Assembly (NCBI GenBank): GCA_017961175.1
Contig: JAGCXV010000041.1
Coordinates: 17,583 to 81,582 of the forward strand
Reading direction: 5' to 3'
Origin: Bacteroidales bacterium
Lineage (GTDB): Bacteria; Bacteroidota; Bacteroidia; Bacteroidales; UBA932
DNA length: 64,000 nt
The position numbers were made by a program, and so were the translations under genes. Below the pieces are notes generated by a model. It did no database searches and was not told where the DNA came from. It saw nothing but the letters and a program-made list of their open reading frames with translations. Position 1 is the first letter of the stretch; every line of letters begins with the position of its first letter. Positions 44,365-51,836 of this stretch are shown in pieces.

Positions 44365-46074
44365 ATGAAGAAACTTTTAATTTTGTCCGCCCTTATTTCC
44401 ATCCTGTCCGCTTGCGGAGGAGGAAGGGCGGACAAAGATATTTCAGCCTATATAGAAGCCTGGAAAACCAGCGATCAGAGTCAGACGCAGGTCTGCCGCC
44501 CTATCTATACCACAGACCTTCAGGCCAGGATGGAGGCGGATACGACGCAGGACCGGCAGCAATCCTATCTGGATTTTCTGGAAACCCTCAACGGACTCAG
44601 GGACTATGCCAAGAAGAATCCTTCTTCAAGGGTAGAAATCCGTAACACCCTCTACGAGGTTTACGGCAAAATGCTGTACGGTTCGGACAAAAAGGAATAT
44701 CTGGAAGGGCTGGGTATAGAGGCCCTGCAAAAGGCCGTCCAGCTAAACGACGAAACCCTTCTGGCAGAACTTTACAAAATGATGGCGGACCTGACGAAGG
44801 ATGAGCCTCTGAGAAGCGCCATCTACGATTCCGAAGCCATCTCCCTTCTGGAAAAGAAAGATAAGGTGGAGGATTTCTACACAATAGAAAAATTCGCCGG
44901 CCTGGCCCAGATTTTCTTCAGGGCAGACGACTATAAAGACGCCATCAAGTTTGGCAACATGTACCTTGAAGCCGCGAATCCCAAAAAGGATTCAACCCTT
45001 TGGGTTCCTTATCTTTCCACGATGGATCTTGTTGGTACTTCCTATATGGAGACCAACCAGTGGGACAGCTGCAGCACCGTCTTCGAAAACATTCTCGGAC
45101 AGGAAGCTCCGGAGGGCGTCCAGACAGACAAGATCAAGGATATCGCCCTTGGAAAACTGGGCATTGTCCAGACAAGGTGGCAACAGTATTCTGTCGCCGA
45201 GGAAAACCTCGAATATCTTCTGGACATTTCTACTAAAGGCAAAGACACCGCCAACATTATCTACGCCCTTACCGGACTAGGAGACCTTCAGATAAATACA
45301 GGAGATGTACGGGGTGCGATTTCCGACCTCAAGCAGGCCCGCAGGTATGCCGTTACCAAGAGATTCGCCTCTTTGCAGAAAAAGGTCTACGATAAGCTCG
45401 CGCAGGCGTTTGAGGCTAACGGACAGGAAGATAGCGCCAGGGCCTGCAACCACAAGATCCAGAAACTTGAAGAGCGTATTCAGGAAAGCCGCCAGCAAGC
45501 CGAGCATCTCAAGACCAAGACAGAACTGGAACTCCAGCAGCTTCAGAACACCATAGAAACCGTCCGCCACGAAAAGGTCAACAAGCGCAGCTGGACCTGG
45601 CTGATTATTCTTGTAATAGCCCTGGTGGGAATTATCGCGTTCCTTATACTCGGCAGAAAGCGCTTCCGCAACCGTATCCACAGGCGTATACGCCAGCAGC
45701 ACGAGCAGAAAACCGCCCAAAAGGCTGTCAGCGAGATAGACGAGATTAGCACGAAACTGAAACCTGCAACCCCTGAAGACATCCGTGCCGCATTGGGTTC
45801 CCTGGTTTCAGACAAGGACTGGAGCGCGTTCCGCGAAAAATTCTCCGCAGCATATCCTAATTTCTTCTCCAATTTTGACAAGGCTCTCGGAAAACGTGCA
45901 ACAACGGCTTATGAGAAAGTTGCTGCCCTGATATATCTCGGCCTGAACAACAAGCAGATCGGAGACGCTACATGCATCAGCAAAGATAGTGTTGCCCGTA
46001 CCAAACGACGCATCAGGGAAACCCTGGGACTCGACACCCAGGAGGAACTCAAGGATATGATTTCCAAGATGTAA
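44365..46074 (+). CDS. Membrane-anchored TPR protein with C-terminal LuxR-type HTH
   Basis: This 569-residue protein has a lipoprotein-like signal (LSAC, Cys17). About 330 residues of TPR-like helical repeats follow, then a coiled coil (about 365-405) and a single membrane helix (WTWLIILVIALVGIIAFLIL, about 411-430). The cytoplasmic part ends in a LuxR-type helix-turn-helix (GLNNKQIGDATCISKDSVARTKRRI). The layout is that of Bacteroidota one-component regulators that sense in the periplasm and bind DNA inside. The lipobox would give it a second membrane anchor, which is odd. Targets are unknown; octamer repeats in its own leader suggest autoregulation. Confidence 0.82.
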   Translation: MKKLLILSALISILSACGGGRADKDISAYIEAWKTSDQSQTQVCRPIYTTDLQARMEADTTQDRQQSYLDFLETLNGLRDYAKKNPSSRVEIRNTLYEVYGKMLYGSDKKEYLEGLGIEALQKAVQLNDETLLAELYKMMADLTKDEPLRSAIYDSEAISLLEKKDKVEDFYTIEKFAGLAQIFFRADDYKDAIKFGNMYLEAANPKKDSTLWVPYLSTMDLVGTSYMETNQWDSCSTVFENILGQEAPEGVQTDKIKDIALGKLGIVQTRWQQYSVAEENLEYLLDISTKGKDTANIIYALTGLGDLQINTGDVRGAISDLKQARRYAVTKRFASLQKKVYDKLAQAFEANGQEDSARACNHKIQKLEERIQESRQQAEHLKTKTELELQQLQNTIETVRHEKVNKRSWTWLIILVIALVGIIAFLILGRKRFRNRIHRRIRQQHEQKTAQKAVSEIDEISTKLKPATPEDIRAALGSLVSDKDWSAFREKFSAAYPNFFSNFDKALGKRATTAYEKVAALIYLGLNNKQIGDATCISKDSVARTKRRIRETLGLDTQEELKDMISKM

Positions 46075-46078
46075 AGAC

Positions 46079-46114
46079 AAAAAAAAGACCAACTGCGGGA
46101 ACCCGCAATTGGTC
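46079..46114 (-). terminator. Terminator of tRNA-Pro
   Basis: The stem GACCAA-x-TGCGGG/CCCGCA-x-TTGGTC has one mismatch and a 2-nt loop. It is followed on the minus strand by eight Ts. It lies 28 bp past the tRNA CCA end, and 12 bp after the convergent regulator stop. Confidence 0.75.
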
Positions 46115-46142
46115 AAAAAAACATAGTATGAAAACGATCTTG

Positions 46143-46220
46143 TGGTCGGGGTACTCCGACTCGAACGGAGGACCCCCTGCTCCCAAAGCAGGTGCGCTAA
46201 GCCAACTGCGCCACACCCCG
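46143..46220 (-). tRNA. tRNA-Pro(TGG) with encoded CCA
   Basis: On the minus strand the acceptor CGGGGTG pairs with TACCCCG (one G-T pair). The anticodon stem CCTGC/GCAGG closes loop TTTGGGA with anticodon TGG. The T arm contains GTTCGAGTC. CCA is encoded (46143-46145), unlike the nearby tRNA-Ser. Confidence 0.96.
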
Positions 46221-46237
46221 ATTCCCTATTGGGGCTG

Positions 46238-46268
46238 CAAAAGTATGCGTATTTTTTGAATTTGCAAA
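46238..46268 (-). promoter_or_regulatory. Complete promoter for tRNA-Pro (TTTG-N19-TACTTTTG)
   Basis: Both elements of the Bacteroidota consensus are present with standard spacing: -33 TTTG at 46265-46268 and -7 TACTTTTG at 46238-46245. The promoter ends 17 bp before the tRNA. Confidence 0.8.
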
Positions 46269-46274
46269 ATTTTT

Positions 46275-47813
46275 TCAGATTTTTTCCAGCAACCTCTTCA
46301 TTGAAACCTTCTTTTCAACGATGGAATGGAGCTCTGAAATAGGCACTCTTTCCTGATCCATAGTGTCTCGGTCTCTCAAGGTAACCTTTCCGTCTGCGAT
46401 GGAATCAAAGTCAACGGTAACGCAATAAGGAGTTCCGATGGCATCCTGACGGCGGTAACGCCTTCCGATGGTGTCTTTTTCCTCATACTGGCAGTTAAAG
46501 TCGAACTTGAGGTCATCCATGATCTTCTGGGCAAGATTGCTGAGCTCTTCCTTCTTTACCAGTGGCAGAACGGCAACTTTCACAGGAGCAAGTGCCGGAT
46601 GGAATTTCATTACCACTCTTTCCTCTCCGTTTTCCAGTTTCTCCTGGCGGTATGCGGCGCTCAGTACGGCAAGCACGGTGCGGTCAACTCCTATAGAAGT
46701 CTCTATGACATAAGGCACGTAGCTGGCGTTGGTTTCAGGGTCGAAATACTGGATCTTCCTTCCGCTGAATTCCTGGTGACGGCCAAGGTCAAAGTCTGTC
46801 CTTGAATGTATTCCCTCGAGCTCCTTGAAACCGAACGGGAAGTTGAACTCGATATCGGTTGCGGCGTTTGCATAGTGGGCGAGTTTCTCGTGGTCGTGGA
46901 AGCGGTAATTCTCTTCTCCCATTCCGATTGCAAGATGCCAGTTGAGTCTCTTTTCCTTCCAGTGGCGGAACCACTCGAGTTCCTGACCGGGGCGTACGAA
47001 GAACTGCATCTCCATCTGCTCGAACTCCCTCATTCTGAAGATGAACTGACGTGCAACTATCTCGTTTCTGAAAGCCTTTCCAATCTGTGCGATACCAAAC
47101 GGAATCTTCATCCTTCCGCTCTTCTGGACATTGAGGAAATTAACGAATATTCCCTGTGCTGTTTCCGGGCGGAGATAGAGGGTTCCGTCTTCTCCGGAAA
47201 TGTTTCCGAGCTGGGTGGAGAACATCAGGTTGAACTGCCTTACATCCGTCCAGTTGCGGGTACCGGAAATCGGGTCAACGATCTCGCAATCTATGATGAG
47301 CTGGCGAAGGGCTGCAAGGTCGTTATCGTTAAGAGCCTTTGCCATCTTCTCCCTTACCTCGTCCGCCTTTTTCTGCTCACGGAGAACATTAGGATTCGTG
47401 GCGCGGAACTGTGCCTCGTCAAAAGCATCGCCGAACCTCTTCTTTCCTTTGGCAACTTCTTTCTCGATCTTGCCCTCGATCTTGGCGATATAGTCTTCCA
47501 GAAGAACGTCTGCGCGGTACCTCTTCTTGGAGTCCTTGTTGTCTATCAGAGGATCGTTGAAGGCGTCCACATGTCCGGATGCTTTCCAGATCTTCGGGTG
47601 CATGAAAATGCAGGAGTCAATACCCACGATATTCTCGTTGAGCTTGACCATGGAATCCCACCAATATTTCTTGATGTTGCTCTTGAGTTCGCTTCCCATC
47701 TGGCCGTAATCATACACGGCGCTCAGCCCGTCGTAAATCTCGCTTGACGGGAAAATAAACCCATACTCCTTGGTGTGGGAAATCAGATTCTTGAAAATTT
47801 CTTCTTGTGTCAT
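46275..47813 (-). CDS. glyS: Glycyl-tRNA synthetase (class II, single-chain)
   Basis: This 512-residue enzyme is the eukaryote/Thermus-like dimeric type. Motifs seen are FIFPSSEIYDGLSAVYDYGQMG at the start, GTLYLRPETAQGIFVNF, GIAQIGKAFRNEI, and the C-terminal anticodon-binding domain (LAPVKVAVLPLVKKEEL, RYRRQDAIGTPYCVTVD). It charges tRNA-Gly. It follows folK by 11 bp and is the last gene of sufS-sufE/T-folK-glyS. Confidence 0.96.
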   Translation of the reverse strand: MTQEEIFKNLISHTKEYGFIFPSSEIYDGLSAVYDYGQMGSELKSNIKKYWWDSMVKLNENIVGIDSCIFMHPKIWKASGHVDAFNDPLIDNKDSKKRYRADVLLEDYIAKIEGKIEKEVAKGKKRFGDAFDEAQFRATNPNVLREQKKADEVREKMAKALNDNDLAALRQLIIDCEIVDPISGTRNWTDVRQFNLMFSTQLGNISGEDGTLYLRPETAQGIFVNFLNVQKSGRMKIPFGIAQIGKAFRNEIVARQFIFRMREFEQMEMQFFVRPGQELEWFRHWKEKRLNWHLAIGMGEENYRFHDHEKLAHYANAATDIEFNFPFGFKELEGIHSRTDFDLGRHQEFSGRKIQYFDPETNASYVPYVIETSIGVDRTVLAVLSAAYRQEKLENGEERVVMKFHPALAPVKVAVLPLVKKEELSNLAQKIMDDLKFDFNCQYEEKDTIGRRYRRQDAIGTPYCVTVDFDSIADGKVTLRDRDTMDQERVPISELHSIVEKKVSMKRLLEKI

Positions 47814-47824
47814 ATTTACACTAT

Positions 47825-48376
47825 TTAACTTTTTCTTTTTTTACTCAGCGATGCCATCAGGGGCTTCACGAAAGGCCTGGACTCTACCTGTGGATGAGGG
47901 AGAACAAGTTCAGGGTTATCTGACTTTATTTCAACCCAATAACTCTTTTTGTCCGCCCCCTTGTCCGCCTTCTTGTCCGCCCTGCGTTCCTTATATGCTT
48001 TCAGTATGTCTATATCTAGGGTCCGGCTCTGGTAAATCTCCCCTTTTTCCTTATAAGTGCGCATCCGGCCGAAGAGTTTTTCTATCCTCTGAGTCTGGGC
48101 CAGCACCTGCTCCGGAGTCTTGTCCGTAATGCAGGAAAGCACCTGGTTGTAAAACTTCGGTGGGTCCTTTTCCTCGAACTTTCCGCAAGGCTCCGTAACT
48201 GTTATTTCTGTCGCGGAAACCGCATCCTCCAGAGCCTCCACTTCCAGGTAATCCGGAAGCAGTGCGTCTATTATTTCCTTATCCGCCTCGGCGATTATCT
48301 GATCCGGCGCAAGCCTTCCGAGAGAAAGATTGCTGCCAAGAAGAAGCACCACCTTATACAGACCCTTTCCTTCCAT
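47825..48376 (-). CDS. folK: Dihydropterin pyrophosphokinase (HppK)
   Basis: This 183-residue protein has HppK motifs: VVLLLGSNLS at the start, KFYNQVLSC, and the catalytic/ATP segment SRTLDIDIL, then LVLPHPQVESRPFVKPL. It makes the pterin diphosphate for folate. Between the last two motifs lies a lysine/aspartate-rich insertion with the tandem tetrapeptide ADKK-ADKG-ADKK (12-bp DNA period), not normal for HppK. The start at 48376 overlaps the sufE/T stop by one base (TAATG). Confidence 0.88.
   Translation of the reverse strand: MEGKGLYKVVLLLGSNLSLGRLAPDQIIAEADKEIIDALLPDYLEVEALEDAVSATEITVTEPCGKFEEKDPPKFYNQVLSCITDKTPEQVLAQTQRIEKLFGRMRTYKEKGEIYQSRTLDIDILKAYKERRADKKADKGADKKSYWVEIKSDNPELVLPHPQVESRPFVKPLMASLSKKRKS
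47949..47980 (-). repeat. Three 12-bp-spaced copies of GCGGACAA in folK
   Basis: TTGTCCGC on the plus strand occurs at 47949, 47961 and 47973, an exact 12-bp period that encodes the ADKx tetrapeptide repeat. Confidence 0.8.
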
Positions 48377-49137
48377 TACATCAGTCCAAGTTCCAGCCTT
48401 GCCTCCTCGCTCATGCGGCTTTCGTCCCACTCCGGCTCAAAAGTCAGCTCTATCTGCACGCTCTTAACCCCCGGAGCGTCTGAAACTGCGTTGTTTACGT
48501 CGTTCACCACATCATCCGCCATCGGGCAGGTCGGGGATGTCATCGTCATCTTTATGAAAACGCTGCGGTCTTCCCCTACCTTCACCTCGTAAATCAGGCC
48601 CAGGTCATAGACATTTACCGGAATCTCCGGGTCGAAGACCTGCTTCAGAGCCCTGATAACGTTTTTCTGAACCTCTTCTATGGAGTATTTTCCGTTGTCT
48701 CCTGCGGCTGCTTTTTCCTCATCTTTTTCCTTGAAAGCCAGTGCGTAAAGCTTGATCTGCTTAAGCATTGATACAAGTCCGTTCGCCCTAGTCGGAGAGA
48801 GGTTTTGCCTCAGGCCGATGGTATCTATGAAATCTATCTCCGAATCTATTATCTCCTGCGGCGTATGCCCGTCATAAACCCTGATCAGCAGAGAAATGAT
48901 GCCCTTGGTGATTATCGCGTCGCTGTCTGCGGAAAAATAAAGCTTCCCGTCTTCCTCGCGACAGTCCAGCCACACTCTACTCTGGCATCCCTTGATCAGG
49001 TTCTCGTCCTTCTTCCCAGCCTCGTCTATTACCGGCATGGACTTTCCCAAGTCTATGATATACTGGTATTTGTCCATCCAGTTATCAAAGATGGAAAACT
49101 CTTCAACTATCTGCTGTTCTATTTCCTTTATCGTCAT
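48376..49137 (-). CDS. sufE: SufE sulfur acceptor fused to a SufT/MIP18 (DUF59) domain
   Basis: This 253-residue protein starts with a SufE domain (about 1-145) with the sulfur-accepting Cys51 in IKGCQSRVW and the GLRQNLSPTRANG segment. A linker leads to a DUF59/MIP18 domain (about 155-253) with VFDPEIPVNVYDLGLIYEV and the conserved Cys in TSPTCPMADDV. SufE takes persulfide from SufS; SufT-type domains help Fe-S protein maturation. It lies 1 bp from the sufS stop. The fusion joins the start and end of the Suf pathway in one chain. Confidence 0.9.
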   Translation of the reverse strand: MTIKEIEQQIVEEFSIFDNWMDKYQYIIDLGKSMPVIDEAGKKDENLIKGCQSRVWLDCREEDGKLYFSADSDAIITKGIISLLIRVYDGHTPQEIIDSEIDFIDTIGLRQNLSPTRANGLVSMLKQIKLYALAFKEKDEEKAAAGDNGKYSIEEVQKNVIRALKQVFDPEIPVNVYDLGLIYEVKVGEDRSVFIKMTMTSPTCPMADDVVNDVNNAVSDAPGVKSVQIELTFEPEWDESRMSEEARLELGLM

Positions 49138-49138
49138 T

Positions 49139-50398
49139 TTACAAAAGCATGTTCTTTGCCCTGTTGAGGCATTTTACAAATGTTTGCGCTTCTTCGAGCG
49201 TATTGTAGGGGGCAAACGAAGCCCTCAGCGCGGAATTTGCTCCGAAACTGTTAATCAACGGCTCGGCGCACATCAGCCCGCTCCTTACTGCAACTCCCAT
49301 CTTGTCAAGAAGTTGGGCAAGGTCACCTGCATTAACGCCCTTGATGTTGAAGGTGAAGATCGGGGCTTTATTTTCTCCTGTGCCGTAGACCTCAATATCC
49401 GGATCGGATGAGAGGGCCTCTGTCATGAAAGAAATAATTCTCCCTTCTTCATCTTTTAATACCTTACCTACTTCCCCTTCTCTCAGATCTTCAGCAAACT
49501 TCAAGGCTGGAGAAAGCGATGCGGCACCGGTGAAATTCGGAGTTCCGGCTTCGAATCTCAACGGCAGCTGGGCGTATGTAGTCTTCTGGTATGTAACCGT
49601 TTCCACCATATCTCCCCCACCCATGTAAGGCGGAAGGGATTCCAGCATTCCTGTCTTTCCGTACAAGATTCCGACGCCTGTTGCCCCGTAGATCTTATGG
49701 GCGGAAAAAGCATAGAAATCACAGTCCATCGCCTGCACGTCCACCTTCTCGTGAACGATTCCCTGAGCTCCGTCGACCAGAACCGGAATTCCCCTGGCGT
49801 GGGCTTTGGAGATAATCTCCCCTACCGGATTAACAAGACCGGTAATGTTGGATATATGTGTCAGAGCCAATATCTTAACCCTGTCTGAAAGCATTGAGTC
49901 CAGCTCTTCAAACGCAACCCTTCCGCTTCTTCCCTTGCCAAGCATCACGTCTGTAGGTATTACCCTTACAACCGCTCCGTTCCTTTCCGCGGCAAGCTGC
50001 CAAGGCACTATGTTGGAGTGATGAGAATCACCCTCTATCAGGATTTCGTCCCCGGCCTTAAGGCGGCGGCAGAAAGTGTCTGCAACAAGATTTATGGAAG
50101 CTGTTGTTCCGGATGTAAAGATTATGTTTTCCCTTCCCGGAGCGTTTATGAACGAGCGGACCTTTTCCCTTGCCACTTCGTACAAAGAGGTGGACCTGTC
50201 GCTGAGCTCATACATCGAGCGGTGCACGTTGGCATTGGAATGTACCATTGCATCGCTGAGGAAATCAAGCACTTGGCTTGGTTTCTGGGTGGTTGCGGCA
50301 TTGTCCAGGTAAACGAGGGGCTCCCCGTTCATCTTCCCAGAAAGAGCCGGAACCATTCCCCTTACTTCAGATAATATTTTGCTGCGATTGTCTTCCAT
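49139..50398 (-). CDS. sufS: Cysteine desulfurase SufS
   Basis: This 419-residue PLP enzyme (group II) has YLDNAATTQKP at the N-terminus, the PLP-binding Lys in SAHKIYGATGVG, the short RSGLMCAEP loop with the persulfide Cys, and PPYMGGGDMV. It delivers sulfur to the adjacent SufE. The ATG at 50398 is chosen: a longer frame to 50614 would run over the promoter and the divergent SDR gene. It heads sufS-sufE/T-folK-glyS. Confidence 0.95.
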   Translation of the reverse strand: MEDNRSKILSEVRGMVPALSGKMNGEPLVYLDNAATTQKPSQVLDFLSDAMVHSNANVHRSMYELSDRSTSLYEVAREKVRSFINAPGRENIIFTSGTTASINLVADTFCRRLKAGDEILIEGDSHHSNIVPWQLAAERNGAVVRVIPTDVMLGKGRSGRVAFEELDSMLSDRVKILALTHISNITGLVNPVGEIISKAHARGIPVLVDGAQGIVHEKVDVQAMDCDFYAFSAHKIYGATGVGILYGKTGMLESLPPYMGGGDMVETVTYQKTTYAQLPLRFEAGTPNFTGAASLSPALKFAEDLREGEVGKVLKDEEGRIISFMTEALSSDPDIEVYGTGENKAPIFTFNIKGVNAGDLAQLLDKMGVAVRSGLMCAEPLINSFGANSALRASFAPYNTLEEAQTFVKCLNRAKNMLL

Positions 50399-50420
50399 AA
50401 TGCCTAATCTGTGCAAAAGG

Positions 50421-50428
50421 CAAAAATA
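50421..50428 (-). promoter_or_regulatory. -7 box (TATTTTTG) for sufS
   Basis: This TAnnTTTG match on the minus strand lies 22 bp before the sufS ATG, divergent from the SDR box 14 bp away. Confidence 0.55.
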
Positions 50429-50442
50429 CAACGAATTTTTCA

Positions 50443-50450
50443 TAAATTTG
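50443..50450 (+). promoter_or_regulatory. -7 box (TAAATTTG) for the SDR gene
   Basis: This TAnnTTTG match ends 6 bp before the ATG at 50457, implying a leaderless or nearly leaderless mRNA. Confidence 0.6.
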
Positions 50451-50456
50451 CTCAAT

Positions 50457-51221
50457 ATGAACAAGACCGTATTGATAACCGGAGCAACCAGCGGCATCGG
50501 CAAGGCCTGCGCCGTTAAGTTTGCACAGGGAGGATATGATATTATCCTCACCGGAAGAACCAAAGAAAAGGTATCCGAAACCGAAAAGGAGATCCTCTCC
50601 CTCTGCCCCAACATCGAAACCTATCCATTGATTTTTGATGTCCGCGACAAAGAAGCCGTCCAGAATGCAATCTTCTCTCTTCCAGAGGACTGGGCGGATA
50701 TAGATGTGCTGATTAACAACGCCGGCCTGGCCCTTGGCCTGGATCCGGAATATGAGGGGGACATCGACGATTGGGAGACAATGATAGACACCAACATCAA
50801 GGGCCTTCTCTATATGACAAGGCTCGTTGTTCCGGGTATGGTCAGAAGAAACAAGGGTCATATCATCAATATCGGAAGCGTGGCCGGAGACGCCGCATAC
50901 GCAAACGGTAACGTCTATTGCGCCACCAAAGCCGCCGTGAAGGCCCTCAGCGACGGCCTCCGCATAGACCTGGCCCACACCCCTCTTCGCGTAACCAACC
51001 TTAAGCCGGGCCTGGTTGAGACCAATTTCTCCAACACCCGTTTCCACGGAGACAATGCCCGCGCAGACAAGGTTTACCGCGGTATCAAACCTCTCAGCGG
51101 GGCGGACATAGCAGACGTGGCCTTCTATGCGGCAAGCGCTCCTGCCCACGTCCAGATTGCGGAAGTCCTGGTTCTTGCCACTCACCAGGCTAGCGGAAGT
51201 GTGATTTTCAGGGAAGAATAA
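50457..51221 (+). CDS. YdfG-like short-chain dehydrogenase
   Basis: This 254-residue classical SDR has cofactor loop GATSGIGK, INNAGLALG, catalytic Ser in NIGSVAG and YCATK. It resembles NADP-dependent 3-hydroxy acid (serine/allothreonine) dehydrogenases such as YdfG by length and the C-terminal VLVLATHQA segment. The ATG at 50457 gives the normal SDR start directly after the -7 box. It diverges from sufS and precedes ruvA by 23 bp. Confidence 0.88.
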   Translation: MNKTVLITGATSGIGKACAVKFAQGGYDIILTGRTKEKVSETEKEILSLCPNIETYPLIFDVRDKEAVQNAIFSLPEDWADIDVLINNAGLALGLDPEYEGDIDDWETMIDTNIKGLLYMTRLVVPGMVRRNKGHIINIGSVAGDAAYANGNVYCATKAAVKALSDGLRIDLAHTPLRVTNLKPGLVETNFSNTRFHGDNARADKVYRGIKPLSGADIADVAFYAASAPAHVQIAEVLVLATHQASGSVIFREE

Positions 51222-51244
51222 CGTTTGAATTAAAGTAACGGTTT

Positions 51245-51832
51245 ATGTACGATTATATAAAAGGCCTTCTGGTTGAAACCAACCCTACCCAGGCCGTTGT
51301 GGAAGCCGGAGGCATCGGTTACCGTCTGGAAATCTCTCTACAGACTTTCACGGACATCCAGAACCTGAAAGAGGTCAAGCTCTATATCTACTACTATGTG
51401 AAGGAAGATATCGCGATGTGGTACGGCTTTGCCAGCAAGGAAGAAAGATATATGTTCTCCCTGCTTCTGAACGTCAACGGAGTCGGGCCTAACACCGCCA
51501 GGATGATCCTCTCGTCCCTGAGCACAGACGAACTCAAGACAGCCATCGCCACAAACGATGTTAACAAGATAAAGGCCGTCAAGGGTATAGGCCTGAAGAC
51601 CGCCCAGAAACTCATCATCGAGCTGAAAGACAAGGTTTCAAAGGGTAGTGACACATTAAGTCTTCCGCTTGGCGAGACTGCCAAGAGCCCTGTTGCGGAA
51701 GAAGCTCTCGGAGCCCTCGTAATGCTGGGCTTCAAGAAACCGGATTCGGAAAAGGTGATAGGGGACATCCTCCGCCAGAACCCTTCAAGCTCCGTAGAGC
51801 AAATCATCAAGCTCGCCCTCAAGAGACTTTAG
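51245..51832 (+). CDS. ruvA: Holliday junction branch migration protein RuvA
   Basis: This 195-residue protein has the OB domain start (MYDYIKGLLVE), helix-hairpin-helix domain II (LLNVNGVGPNTARMIL and VKGIGLKTAQKLIIELKDK) and the small RuvB-binding domain III (EEALGALVMLGFKKPDSEKVI). It binds four-way junctions and recruits RuvB. ruvB is not in the window. It is likely co-transcribed with the SDR and menA. Confidence 0.96.
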   Translation: MYDYIKGLLVETNPTQAVVEAGGIGYRLEISLQTFTDIQNLKEVKLYIYYYVKEDIAMWYGFASKEERYMFSLLLNVNGVGPNTARMILSSLSTDELKTAIATNDVNKIKAVKGIGLKTAQKLIIELKDKVSKGSDTLSLPLGETAKSPVAEEALGALVMLGFKKPDSEKVIGDILRQNPSSSVEQIIKLALKRL

Positions 51833-51836
51833 TCAA

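Noticed and set aside
46087-46114. Terminator for the plus-strand TPR regulator
   Set aside because: On the plus strand the hairpin is followed by As, not Ts; the T-tract is on the minus strand, so it fits tRNA-Pro.
49139-50614. Longer SufS start at 50614
   Set aside because: The extension would cover the divergent promoter and the start of the SDR gene and lacks homology to SufS; the ATG at 50398 gives the family N-terminus.
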